A stretch of 64,000 nucleotides of DNA, taken from Dendrocalamus latiflorus (Eukaryota > Streptophyta > Magnoliopsida > Poales > Poaceae). The notes beneath the pieces were generated by a model. That model was not told where the DNA came from and ran no database searches. It saw nothing but the letters and a program-made list of their open reading frames with translations. Shown in pieces: positions 45,770-57,236 of this stretch. The stretch is from positions 22,899,879-22,963,878 of the forward strand of contig CM029654.1 of assembly GCA_017311315.1 (NCBI GenBank), written 5' to 3'. Within the stretch, counting starts at the first letter, position 1; every line of letters starts with the position of its first letter. The position numbers and the translations under genes are program-made.

Positions 45770-47155
45770 CTAGCTTCGTTCCTGCAGTTCACTGGGAAAA
45801 AGAAAAATGCATGTCAAATTATTTGACTTTGGATTCGTTTCGTGGGATGTTAGAATTGAAAAAAATGTGCAAATGCAGGGTGTGATTATGGCTTAAGTAC
45901 AATATCGGTGGTCTGTTACTTGGGGCTTGGTTGTATAGTATTTTATGTATTTTTCTGTTTGTTTGGTTGAACTATGAATACCTGTAACATGGTTGGCTTG
46001 AGTAATACCATGGAGCTATTTGGTGTTTTTAGTGGAATCGAGTTAATATGTTTTTTTGGTGTATAATTCCAGCAATATCATAAACTATTCCAATTCCCCT
46101 TTATGTACCTATATTCTATACAAAATCGCATCTCTCATGGTAGGTATCTTTTCATAAAGAATGCAAATTTGTCAATGTATTACCCCACAGATTCTGTTGA
46201 TGTGTTAGATTTTTGATCAAGGAAGATATGATTGGATGTATCGAGTGGTTAACCAATCTTCTCTTGATGTAAGGTGAGCTAGACACTTCACAGGAGGGTA
46301 AGAAAAAGGGTCATGGGCGTAACATATGCTGGAGCAGGCAGCTTTTCACTTTACTCTGTTTCAAAGGACATTTCCTGTCTGTTTGGTGGTAAGAAACTCC
46401 TGGCGTGATTGGTTGACCTGCTTTCGGTTGCCATGTGAAGTAGTTGCTCATGAGGCAAAGTTGGATTTTCAAGTGCGTTCGTGGTCGCGTCTTCTTTTTC
46501 CAAAGGAAACTAACCCTTCCAAAAACAAAAGAATGTCATTTTCACACAACGAATGTTGTACCAATCTACAGCATTTTTATGAAATTTTCTAACGAAAATT
46601 CTGTTGGTTTTTACTCAATATAGGTCCTGGTTTTTCGGCTGCATCTAATAATTTATGGTTACAGTTAATGGCTTTTGGTTCTAATGCGAGTGTTTGTGTG
46701 AACGAACCGCCGAATGTGGATAAGCCCTTTCGAAAAGAATGTTCCAATAAACTGATCTGAAACGGTAGCAAAGAAGCCGCCTATTTGTTCATTCCGGAAA
46801 AGCTGGGAAAAAACCAGCCATAGTGTACCTTTTCTGTTTGCATTTTAGTCCTCCAGTTCGCTCTAAGATTCATTCTAATATACCCATCTATATGGTTCAC
46901 CAAGCATGCGCCCCTAGTGCCTTACCAGACCTGTGCGTACGCATTGCAACAAATTCGAATTTTGTAACGGATTTTAGCGAACGCTATCCATCCAGTTATG
47001 ACTTGACCCTAATAGTCTTGAGGTGAAATTGGTCCTGGTCCATAAAATCAAAGGTGTTGGGCAAGCGTAGACGGGTGTCTATTTAGAAAGAAAACGTGAA
47101 GAGGCTCTCGGGCTTCCCGAGCGAGGCAGGGCTTAAGGACCTGGAAGAGGAACCA
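45770..47155. mobile_element. 3' flank of the SHOU4-like gene with a MITE family D copy (46625-46790)
   Basis: The 3' UTR probably lies at 45770-46050. The MITE-like copy shares 'ggcttttggttctaa' and 'gataagccctttcgaaaag' with 24890 and 60480. Otherwise no gene is seen; short frames at 46326 and 46823 are unconvincing. Confidence 0.45.
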
Positions 47156-47164
47156 TATGTACAT

Positions 47165-47788
47165 GGGAAAATTGAGTATATAGGACTGAGTTGAGTGTGA
47201 TTTTGTGAAATAGGATCAAGTTTTTTGGACTTGTAAATATAGGACTGAGTTCACCACCTTCTTGCAAATATAGGATTTTTCCCATTTTAATTTCATTTCC
47301 ATTTTCAGGCATTTTTCTCCACGCGAAATGACCCTTTTACCCTTCTTCTTCCTCCTCACCTGGCCGCGCCGCCGCCTGGCCGCGCCGCCCCCTCGCCCGC
47401 CCCGCGCCGCCGCCGCTCCCTCGCCGCGCCGCCGCCGCTCCCTCGCCTGGGGAGGGAGCGGCGGCGCGGCGCGGCGCGGGCGAGGGAGCGGCGGCGGCGG
47501 GGCAGGCGAGGGAGCGGCGGCGGCGCGGGGCGGGCGAGGGGGCGGCGCGGGCGGGCGAGGGGGCGGCGCGGCCAGGCGGCGGCGCGGCCAGGTGAGGAGG
47601 AAGAAGAAGGGCAAAAGGGTCATTTCGCGTGGAGAAAAATGCCTGAAAAATGGAAATGAAATTAAAATGGAAAAAAATCCTATATTTGCAAGAAGGTGGT
47701 GAACTCAGTCCTATATTTACAAGTCCAAAAAACTTGATCCTATTTCACAAAATCACACTCAACTCAGTCCTATATACTCAATTTTCCC
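47165..47788. mobile_element. 624-bp foldback MULE-type MITE, 9-bp TSD
   Basis: The element is almost entirely two inverted arms of about 300 bp. The arms run from GGGAAAATTGAGTATATAGG inward through 'caagttttttggacttgtaa' and 'tccacgcgaaatgacccttt' into a GC-rich centre of 'cgccgccgc/gcggcggcg'. The 9-bp repeat TATGTACAT is exact at 47156-47164 and 47789-47797. Both strands show the same artefact frame starting MTLLPFFFLLTW, because the arms are inverse copies. A 9-bp TSD with long TIRs points to the Mutator superfamily. Confidence 0.9.
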
Positions 47789-47797
47789 TATGTACAT

Positions 47798-48544
47798 ATG
47801 ACAACACCGACAATAAAAACCTCGCATGAGGGGAACCATATGTGATAATCGACGGCTTAGATCAATTTAAGGTCCTTACAGCCTTCTTGAGACCTAGAGG
47901 CATTTCTGGCTTACATTTTTGTGCCCTCCACAAAAAAATTATTTTGTACTTCGTGTCTTTTAGGGGGTGTTCGTATCAGCTATGGTTGATTGCTTTTGAC
48001 TGAAAATTAATAGTAGTGACTGAAAAAGTAAGTTTTAGAAGGAAGGGAAGAGCGGCAGAAAAAAGTGAGGGACAAATACGTGCGAGAGATGAGAGCGAGA
48101 GTAGTAGGGTGCGTGATGCTTTGTGACCCCCTGTCTTATCCTTGGAACGAGATGGGAGTGAGAGAAGTGGAGAGGCCGCTTCGAAAAACTAGATGTTCAT
48201 ATTGGCTTCTGGTTTATTCAAGCAGAAACCAATATAAACCTTGTAACATCCTTTTTCATAGTATTTTTCAAGTTTTTAAAATAAAATTCACCATTTGGAT
48301 TTTTCTGGAATTAATTAAAACTTAATTCAAATTTTCATAAATTAAAAAGATTTAATCTGAATAAATTAAACATCAATTAAATTAAAATCAGTTTTATTTG
48401 GATTCCTTGCGATGCAAGGAGTTTTTGTAAAAATTTGTTGGGATTTTTTTGGGGTTTATCTGCTATTTTTCTAAAGCTCAATTTGTATTAAATCAATTTC
48501 TTAAATTATAAAACCCTTACAGCCAATTGGGCCAAAACCCTAAC
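47798..48544. other. No gene; possible LTR start at 48242
   Basis: From 'tgtaacatcc' (48242) the sequence resembles the start of a plant gypsy LTR. It would continue at 51288 beyond the hAT insertion. No partner LTR or TSD was found. Confidence 0.3.
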
Positions 48545-51287
48545 CAGACCTGTCCACTGGGCCCAGGCTCGGCACGGCCTGTTTAGGCACGGCCCGTTAA
48601 GGCCCGTGTAATAAACGGGCTGTGTCGTGCCGGCCCGCGGGCCGCGGTGCGAGCCTAGGCACGGCCCGATGCCGTGCCGTGCTGGCTCAGGCATGGTTAA
48701 GGCTAAACGGGCCGTGCCGGCCCGGCCAGCCCGTTTAGCCCGAATAAAGAGAAAAAATTAAGAAAAATGTAGAACATTAATAAAAATTGTAAAAAATTGT
48801 AGAAAATTCAAAAAAATTCAGAAAAATATAGAAAACTGTAGACATTGTTAATCATAAAAATAAATATTTGCAATGACATAATGAGCTTTATTAACTTATT
48901 AAATTATATGGGATGACTGCCTCATTAAAAACTTTACCAAGTAAAAACTCAACTTGAGAAAACCTTGGTAAAGAAAAAAGAGTATAACCTATAAAGCTCA
49001 TTAGTGACTACATGTGAAGAAAAATATTGAAAATCCTATTCATTGCTATCTAAATACAAATTCTCAAAAGATTCTTCTAAATCTTTATTATCTGCAGTAT
49101 GTTGGAGTCTTGATTCAGCTTGTTCCCAGTCTTTGATGGTCAGAAGGACTTCGACCATCTCGTTGGAGAGACTTGTTTGTCGCTCCTCGATTATTCTTCC
49201 GGAAAGACTGAATGATGACTCTGAGGAGACTTTAGAGACAAAAACAGTCAACACATCCCGCGCTAATATGGATAGCACTAGATATGATACCTTCTGGGTT
49301 TGCCACCATGAGAGGATGTTAAACTCCTGCTCGAAGCTGACGCTATTACTGTTGAGATAGCTTGATAGGTCTCTGGTGCTTTATCGCCTTCCTCCTCCTA
49401 ACTGATGTGTACCTGCACCTGCACGAGAACTAGACGAAGAACCAAAAATCTTGCCCCATTGCATAGCCCCCCTAGAGGTGCTAGGGACTACCGGGGGTCT
49501 TTTCAAACGCACAGACCCAAACTTATTTTTATATTTATCATATACCTCATATAATTTATCCTTAACTAATGTAAAGTATGAACAATAGTCTAAACCGGTA
49601 GCCTCACTTAAAACTTGTAAAACATTTATAAATCCTTGGAGTTTGGCCCTAGGATCCAAAATAAAAGCAAATGCATATAAAATAGGAATTTCTCTCCAAT
49701 ATTTTAAAAACTTAGTTTTCATGGCAACTACAGCATCCCGTAGTATAGGATCATTTTCAAAAGCCTTTAGGTGAGTGGCAATTTCAACAATATTATGAAC
49801 AATTATAGGAGATGTAGAGTAGTATACTCCAAAAAGACAAAGTGTAGCTTTATGAAAAATTTCTAAAAAGGAAAATATTTTTTCACCAACAACCCAATCG
49901 TCCTCAGTAAGTTCAGAGTCTCTAACTTGGGTTCTACTGGAGGAGCTACGAGATTGATGACTTTAGTTGTAAAGGAAAACAGATAAGGTGCTCTTATATG
50001 GAAATATATGTTTAAGCATTAGGTAAGTAGAGTTCCATCTAACAGGCACGTCTAAACCAAATTTTCTAGGACGAACATTCATTGCTATGCAAAAACTCTT
50101 ATATGCGGCTATTCGTTGGTTATAACAATTAATAAATGAAATTGCATCCCTAAAAGAATCAATGCAAGCATTTAATCTTTTTAAACTGGATTTAACAATA
50201 AGATTAATAATATAACAAGCACGACGTTGATGCAATAAGAAAGAGTGTGCATAAGTATTAAACAAAAGATTAAGAATTTCCATAGCTTTAGTGTTTGCGG
50301 CTGCATTATCTAAAGTTATAGAAAAAAATTTATCTGTGAGGCCAAAATCTTCTACAACTTTAATAATACTTTCTGCAATATTTTCAGCACTATGTGAAAC
50401 ATTAATTAATTTAAATCCTATAATTCTTTTTTCCATTATCCAATCATCATTAACATAATGAGCAACAATACTAATATAATCCTCTCTAGCCCTATCACTC
50501 CATATGTTAGAAGTCAAAGCAATAGAGAATGTACAGGTATGAAACATTTCTTTCAATTTATCACAACAATTGTTATAATATTTAATTAAATCTCTAGTTG
50601 TTGTTTGCCTAGATACAGAAGTAAATCAAGGGTTATGAGCAGTCCTAATATATTTTTGGAAAGCATCAGACTCACCAAAATTTAAAGGTAAATCTTGAGA
50701 AGCAATTAATCTACAAAGAGATTCCCGAGCTACCTCTGGGTTGTACTCCCACGTATGTACCGAGCCGTCGGGGTTATATTGCAGCTGTGTCTGGTGCATT
50801 TGTATTCCTTACATTTTTTGCAGCTTGCAGCATGTCGTTGTAGATGACCCGTCCCACATGAAGATTTTGCAGTCAATTCATTATCACAAATTTTACAAAC
50901 AACATACTTCACCGAAGTCCCATCATCGTCAGTCTTGAACTTCTTGTCGAAATCATTCCAAACTGTTGATGTACTAGCTCTTGTTCTTTTTGCACCCTAC
51001 TTTGAGTCGTGGATGCACTTGTTGAGCTAGCAGAAGATGGATCAATTGGACCCTGCGCACCGGACCCGTCGTTTCTTAGGCATCTCCAGTTTGCACCGGG
51101 CCCGATTGCTAAACGGGTCGTGCCGTGCCGTGCCGGCCCGCTGTGCCGCACCCTCGGCCCAAGCACGGCCCGGTCCGGCGTGCCGTGCCGGCCCGTTTAG
51201 CGGTCGTGCCGTGCTGTTCGCGGGCCGGGTCTACAGTGCCGGGCCACGGTGCGGCCCGTTAAGGCCTGGCCCATTTGGACAGCTCTA
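48545..51287 (-). mobile_element. hAT element (hAT-B), RICESLEEPER-like, 2743 bp, 8-bp TSD
   Basis: The ends are CAGACCTGTCC (48545) and GGACAGCTCTA (to 51287). The 8-bp repeat ACCCTAAC is exact at 48537-48544 and 51288-51295. Subterminal regions on both sides are full of 'ggcacggcc/cggcccgtt' words (48560-48720 and 51110-51265). The coding strand is minus and the transposase is broken. Confidence 0.88.
49036..51040 (-). pseudogene. BED-finger hAT transposase (RICESLEEPER-like), broken
   Basis: Blocks in order on the minus strand. A Ser/Thr-rich N-terminus has a frame change near 50950. A BED zinc finger follows at 50912-50790 (VVCKICDNELTAKSSCGTGH, with LQRHAASCKKC). The catalytic core is at 50556-49963 (SIALTSNIWSDRAREDYISI, FSITLDNAAANTKAMEIL, VRWNSTYLML). 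An RNase-H-fold/DUF4413-type part lies at 49722-49500 (ILDPRAKLQGF), and the dimerisation region at 49278-49120 (SSESSFSLSGRIIEERQTSL). Stops separate the blocks at about 50610, 49950 and 49380. The canonical dimerisation block is short and ends ENLYLDSNE. Confidence 0.85.
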
Positions 51288-53224
51288 ACCCTAACTCCGG
51301 CCTAGTCGGCCCATTTCTTCTACTTGGCCCAATCTCTCCTCGGCCTACCTACTTGCTCACTCACGCCCCGTCACGTGCAAACCATCGGCTTCGCCCGCGT
51401 GCCACGTCCCCACGCCGTTCGTCCTCTCTGTGCCACTGACTGGTGGGCCCCACCAGTCAGGCATTTCGTCCCCAAGCCGAACTCGTCTTTCCCGTGTTTG
51501 ACCCAGACACGAGCACTGTCGCTCACCGTGTTCGCCTCAGCCTCGGTTTCGTGGTCACCCTGGAGATATCAGCGTCCAGGTATAGATCCATGCCCGAGCC
51601 CCCGCCTTCCGCATCCCATGCTACCTTTGCCCTCACCTCGATGTCCATGTCGTCGTATTCCTTCTCGTCGCCAGCGAGATAGTCGAGCCGTTGCTTCACC
51701 GTGCCCGTTGGACTTCTTCGCCTTTGCCCGTCGTTGTTGGTGAGCTATCTTCTCTGACGTCTTCCACTAGAGTCTGACCACTATTCGCCCTCGCAGTCGA
51801 GTCGCCTCGCACGCTGTCCGCCGGTCAGCTATCGCCTTGCAAGCCCTGCCCCTCGACCGCCTCATCGTGCGCCCGTTTAGCTTGTGAAAGGTCGCCCAAT
51901 CCATGCGCCCACTAACATCATCCCTGACGTTATCGCACACTCGCCACCTTTTTGAATTCTCTGTAGATCTTGTCCATGTGAGCCGTGTCGCTGACAACAT
52001 GGGTCCCACGTGTCAGTTGTTACTGTGGCATAGACCCATGAGCCAAACCACATCAGCAATCTACATCACCAAGCCACTTCAAATGCCACAACAGCCCTAA
52101 GCCTATGTGTCAAGGCACGTGCACTATTCCATGAACCGAGTTCACCATAGACCCGCATTGTTCCATAGACCCGGTCCACATCACAGTAGCTTCCTTATTT
52201 TTTTATGAATATATTTTCTAAATTTTTTTGAGAGTCCGTTCTTCTCCATCCTAGCTCTGATTGACCTGATTCTTCTTTCTAAATTCATATAAAATTGAGT
52301 CCTATCTTTTGGTTCTAGTTTAGTTATTTTTGGATTTTTTAAAAAAATATTCATGTTTTATTCGCTTTTTCTTTCGTTAGATAACGCATTCAAAGGAGCA
52401 GAAGTAAGACCAGAAGCTAAAAATTGATAACTGAGTAAGGTAAGGCAAGTTGTGTCCTTTGATTATGTTGAACCTAGTTTTTAAATTTATTTATTTATGT
52501 ATTATTTTATTTTAAATTATCTTGTATTGATAATTTAATACAAATCTTTGTACCTGTTAGCTATTATCCAACTTGATTAATTCCACCTACCTTGATAATT
52601 TGAATGCCATGATTATATTGTCACTGTAGGATGGGTATTTATCTAGTGATGCAATACTAGTTATCATATAGGTTGTATGTTTAATATGCTTAGTCATGCT
52701 TGTAGTACGTTGGGTTCATCATTACATGTGAATTAATTAATTAATTTGACTTAATGAGATACTTATTTACCAGGACTTGTTGAAGCGCGAGTGACTAACA
52801 TGAATGAGGCTTGGGATGTCCTGCAAACTGGAAGCAAAGCCAAAGTTGTTGGTTCCACGAATGTTAACAAGCACAGTAGCTGATCACTTCTGCTACGGGC
52901 CTTCTCCCTTGCGCCCCCTGTAGCCGAAGTCCATGCCAGCATGTGACCTAGCTAGCAGCAGCGTGCGGCCCAGCAGCCTAGGCCAATGGCAGTGGGCTGG
53001 CAAGAGCGCATAGCCACACAGGCGCACAGCGTTAGGCGCCCAAGCCGCCAACATCAGTCGATCAAGCGTGGGCCACACTAAGCCCATCAACCAGCGAGTG
53101 AGTGGCTCTCTTCATAGGGAGTCAAGTCATGACTTCCTGTTCGCCTATACACCCAGACGCCTTACCTTCCCTTGTTCCCATGCACATAATTTCCTTTCTC
53201 TGCAGCGGTGACAACATGACGATT
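51288..53224. other. No gene; GC-rich then A/T-rich repeat-like DNA
   Basis: 51300-52000 is GC-rich with several overlapping frames on both strands and no recognised motif. 52200-52870 is A/T-rich. Together with 48242-48544 it may be a solo LTR of about 1.9 kb (start TGTAACATCC, candidate end near 52870 'gaatgttaaca'), but the flanking 5-mers do not match. Confidence 0.3.
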
Positions 53225-53876
53225 AATGAACTTTTTTAGTTAATGGTTGAGACATAGAAACACCTTTGCTTCCTTTAGTTTATCGACTTCTGAAGTTAGC
53301 ACTAGTTTTGCCTGTCGCCACTGCTACAGTTAAGAGTTGTTTTTCAGCCATAAAAATTGTGAAAACAACTTTACACAACCACATCAGTGGTCAGTTCATG
53401 AGGCAATAGTGATAGTCTTATTTTCTATATGGAGAAACATGAAATGGAGGGAGTTACCAATAATTCTATAACAGATTGCTTCTAGAACTTGAGAAGTTGA
53501 CGAAACCAAACCAATTACAAAATGTAATTTGTTTCACTTTATTTGATTATTTTCATGTAATTCTTTTACTTGAAATTTTACTCACTTATTGTTTTTGTTA
53601 TCTATTTTATAGGCAATAGAGCTAGATGTTATTTTTTCTGATGCTAACCATCTTTTGTTCTCGATTTCACCCTAGATTCTTCACTAATAGTGGGTTTTTT
53701 TTTATTTTAGTAAGTTGTCTGACAATAGTTATTTACCATTGAACTTTGCCAAGAAGTTAGTTGATGTTATAAAATTTAGAACATATTACCATCTACTATA
53801 TTGTTGATGGATGTATTGATAAGTATATGCATAGAGCATGAGCCCTCCGCATTATTTTTGTTCTGGACCCACCATT
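53225..53876 (+). pseudogene. Relic of a TTF-type hAT transposase, C-terminal part only
   Basis: At 53262-53403 the plus strand reads PLVYRLLKLALVLPVATATV and then FSAIKIVKTTLHNHIS, the hAT dimerisation domain as in hAT-A (LVTIATIERVFSAIKIIKTD). It lacks the usual E-R pair (TVKS instead of xxER). The relic ends 'ctggacccaccattg' (to 53876), resembling the inverted hAT-A end. Everything upstream is lost. Confidence 0.7.
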
Positions 53877-54444
53877 GAATTTTGCCTACTTATTTGCCAA
53901 ATGTGGACTCTAAATAAGAAAGCTATGCTCGTTAGAAGACAATGTACGCGTAGCCTCAGACAGTACCTTTGGATATCTGGACTTATATTTCTCTATATAT
54001 CCGAAGTCATTTTTGTATTTTACAAATAGTGTGCTACTGAATTCGTATTTGTTTTCAATAAGAAAATATTGTATTCATTTTCAATCCAATATTATGCGAT
54101 AAATATCTAAGCAGATGGCGATAAGAGGCCAGTTGACGGTTACTGCAACAGACTTCTTCCGGGATCCCTGCCTCTGCTACTGCATCTCACTTACCTCCCG
54201 GCCTTCTTCATGTCTCTCCTTTTGGGTGTGTCTTCCTCCCCAAACCGAACGTACGAAACCCAAATCGCTTGGGTAACTAGATTGTGTAGTTAGATCTGTA
54301 ATGGTTGTGGGTAGATCTGGCTGTTGCACATGAACATTGATATTCACAAACATTGCTCTGTGATAGATGTTGGTAGATCAGTGGTGGTTTAGTCATTTCC
54401 CATTCATACGTGCTGTGAAATCTCTCTCTTTGGTAGATCTATTA

Positions 54445-54699
54445 TGTTACATCCGGACCCTGGCACCCCGCTAGGTCCAACCAGGTTCACTCCCTGGTCC
54501 CCAGGTCCACTCCCTCGTCCCCAGGTCTTAAATGGGCTGAACATAACTAAGCCCATGGAGCAACGGAGCAACATACTTATAAGTGGTATTGGGCCTTCTC
54601 CCCCCCCCCCAAAAGACTAGTCCGATAGGTGGAGACTCCCTCACACTTATAAGTTGTGTTTTCTCCTCTCCCACAATCTATGTGGGACTATTCCTAACA
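54445..54699 (-). repeat. Copia LTR-B, reversed copy
   Basis: Minus strand begins TGTTAGGAATAGTCCCACA and ends GGATGTAACA. Compared with the forward copy it has an extra repeat of 'ccaggtccactccctcgt' and a longer G-run. Confidence 0.88.
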
Positions 54700-54772
54700 A
54701 TCTCCCCCTCACATATGGATTGCGCACACCGCACTCCTGGGAGATATTACGTGCCTGGGCTCTGATACCACT

Positions 54773-54981
54773 TGTAACAAAATTTAGCCCTTGATTTATT
54801 TACTTTATTTCTCGCATATATTGCACATCCAAACTGGTTACAAGCCTCTCAATATATATATGCTAATAACTCCTACTAACACATGTATTAGGACTTTGAA
54901 TTGGGCACTACTTCTACTCGAATTACACACGTAGACGAACTCAACTACGACTAGGACTCTAAGTCAAGATTAATTTTAACA
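54773..54981 (-). repeat. Copia LTR-A, reversed copy
   Basis: Minus strand begins TGTTAAAATTAATCTTGACT and ends AATTTTGTTACA, then the primer site at 54772-54758. Confidence 0.88.
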
Positions 54982-54987
54982 ATCAAT

Positions 54988-55215
54988 TGTTAGGAATATT
55001 CCTATATGGATTGTGGGAGAGGAGAAAACACAACCTATAAGTGTGAGGGAGCTCCACCCATCGGACTAGTCGTTTGGGGAAGAAGGCCTAATACCACTTA
55101 TAAGTATGTTACTCCATTGCTCTATGAGCTTAGTTATGTTCAGCCCATTTAAGACCTGGGGACCAGGGAGTGAACCTGGTTGGAACTAGCGGGGTGCCAG
55201 GGTCCGGATGTAACA
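54988..55215 (+). repeat. Copia LTR-B, forward copy
   Basis: Begins TGTTAGGAATATTCC and ends CCGGATGTAACA. The primer binding site 'tggtatcagagccaac' follows at 55218. Confidence 0.88.
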
Positions 55216-55239
55216 AGTGGTATCAGAGCCAACCTTGAT

Positions 55240-56110
55240 TTCTGCTGTTGCTGCCCCCACGAGGAGCAATCTCCGCTCCCGGGGGCGGCCACCGTTGTGC
55301 ACCGCCGCCGGCCTCGGGTGGCCACCGTTGCTCTTAGCCGTCGCCGCCCAAGGGCCTCTCCCTTGCTGACTCCTTCGGCAAGAAGACGTCCATGGCAGCC
55401 GAGAAGCCCCCTGCGGCGCCGCTGACGCTGGAGCACGAGAAGGCGGCGGAGATGGGGGATGAGGGGTCTGAGGAGGGGAGGCGCCAGCCCGGGGCACGGA
55501 TCGGATCCGACCCCCGTCGTTACCGGATCAGCGCCGAGCTCGACACCACCAGGCCCGACCGAGCTTCCGCTGCCGCCGCTGCAGAGAAGGAGGAGACACA
55601 GTCGCCGTCCCCACTGAGAAGTCGACCGCGGCCGCAGAAGTTGCCATCGTGTAGATCCACCCGGATCCGATCGCCTTCGCCGTCGCCGAGCTCGGATTCG
55701 CCGAGTCCACCACCGCCACGGGCCGCCCTTGGAGAAGCGCAGACGGCGATGGCTGCGGAGGCGCGAGGTGAAATGGACTCCGACCAGCGAGGACGAGGAG
55801 GGCGGCTGCTGCGAGGCGCGGTAGGAGGCGAAGGCGCGAAGCCGCGGTGGCGAGGGAGGAGCGCACGGGGCGACGCGCGAGGTGGGGGAGGAAGTGAGGT
55901 GCGTGACGGTGGCGCCAACGAGGATGATGTGGAGGTTGGCCGCGTGGAGGAGCGGCATGGCGTTCGGCGGTTGGGATTCTGGTGTGTTCTTTGGGCCGCA
56001 GGGAATCCGAGCCGGTCAAAAGAGGCGGCACCCGTGGAGTTCTCGGTCTCACTCGGAAGGAGAGGAGCCCGAGATGATACCGAAGAAGGACTCCGTCTCT
56101 GAGATCAAAT
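55240..56110. other. GC-rich insert between primer site and gag, unidentified
   Basis: About 870 bp of GC-rich DNA, open in several frames on both strands (for example a plus frame starting MAAEKPPAAPLTLEHEKAAE at 55392). It is unusual for the leader of a copia element and differs in composition from gag and the LTRs. It could be a captured host fragment. No family recognised. Confidence 0.4.
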
Positions 56111-56283
56111 CAGCCAAGCGCTAATAAAAGATCTCAGAGACAGACACCCAAACATAGAGCAACAAGAGCAAGAGAGCAAATTTTAAGAAAAAAAGAAAAA
56201 GAAAAACAGCAGTTTTTTCTCCGTTTTCTCTCGGTCCAAGAGACTTCAAAGCAGCCCAAGTTTTTTTATCCATGCTCAAGATC

Positions 56284-57144
56284 ATGTCGCGTACTCTGAG
56301 AAGCGGTGTCACCGGTGACGAGGCATCATCCGGTACGATGGCGAAGGAGAGTTCTGCTATCTCGCTGCATTATCCGATGCTCACGACGAGCAATTATGCA
56401 GCATGGGCAATCAAGATGAAGGTGTACATGAAGGCTTAAGGAGTGTGGGATGCAATCGAAAACGGCAACGTCGATGTGCGCAAAGATTAGATGGCATTGG
56501 CGGCCATCTATCAGGGTGTCCCAGAGGTGACGCTCTTCCTACTGGTCGAAAAGGAAACGGCCAAAGCCGCGTGGGAGGCGTTGAAGGCGATACATCTTGG
56601 CGCAGATCGTGTGAAGGAAGCAAAGGTACAAAATCTCAAGACTGAGTTCGAGGTGCTACGTATGAAGAAAATAGAGTCGATCAATGACTTCGCCGTCCGG
56701 TTGACGGTCATCATCAACAAGATACGAGCCCTTGGTGAGAAGGTGGAAGAGTTGTACGTGGTGAAGAAATTCCTTCGTGCTATTCCCTCACAGTTTCTCC
56801 TAATTGCTTCAGTCATAGAGCAATTTGGAGACCTAAAGACAATAACCATGGAGGAGGTCATCGGTCGTCTTAAGACGTATGAGGAACACATCCACGATAA
56901 TAGAAACAAAGGTGGAGGACAGCTCTTGCTGACTCGAGCTGAGTGGGAGATCCGATCGTCGAAGCGTAAAGGCAAGAACATTTCCAGGGGTGATGGCCAA
57001 GGCCGGAAAAATCGGAGGTTTGATAAGGCAAAAGTGAGGTGTTATAACTGTAATGATTATGGACACTTTACTTCAGAATGCCAAAAGCTGAAGATGAAGA
57101 AAGTGTTTGTTGCTGAAGCGCTCAACGATGATGAAGTGCTCTGA
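56284..57144 (+). pseudogene. Ty1/copia gag, two in-frame stops
   Basis: A single frame of 287 codons from ATG 56284 (MSRTLRSGVTGDE). The N-terminal part is LHYPMLTTSNYAAWAIKMKV, followed by stops at 56437-56439 and 56488-56490. The UBN2-type gag domain continues (LEKETAK-like AAWEALKAIHLGADRV, INDFAVRLTVIINKIRALGE), then the CCHC knuckle CYNCNDYGHFTSEC. The frame ends 57142-57144, about 90 bp before the 3' LTR. Protease, integrase and reverse transcriptase are wholly absent, so the unit was gag-only before the stops arose. Confidence 0.85.
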
Positions 57145-57236
57145 TGATGAGTTGGGTCAGGGACGTTTGAGATGTGTCGCCGTCCAAACTCAAACAAGGT
57201 GGAAAGAAGTTAGAAAGTCAAGATTAAGGGGGAGAT

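Larger units (their letters stand above)
40540..45800 (+). repeat. Segmental duplication, copy 1 (partner 54130-64000)
   Basis: Matching blocks by eye: 40797-41090 with 54150-54420; 41060-41385 with 57470-57790; 41435-41545 with 58080-58195; 41546-41670 with 60125-60225; 41980-42010 with 60928-60958; 42300-44000 with 62400-64000. The gene starts are 20,205 bp apart. Copy 1 carries a truncated SINE (41720-41831) absent from copy 2. It lacks about 1.37 kb that copy 2 has at about 60960-62330. Confidence 0.88.

Noticed and set aside
47216..47702. Two opposite frames both starting MTLLPFFFLLTW
   Set aside because: The two arms of the foldback element are inverse copies, so the same artefact appears on both strands.
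48537..48544. Telomere-like ACCCTAAC at both ends of hAT-B
   Set aside because: It is the 8-bp target site duplication. Only one unit is present on each side.
55149..55958. 269-aa minus-strand frame in the copia leader
   Set aside because: It overlaps LTR-B and the primer site and runs against the direction of the element. Several frames are open because the DNA is GC-rich.
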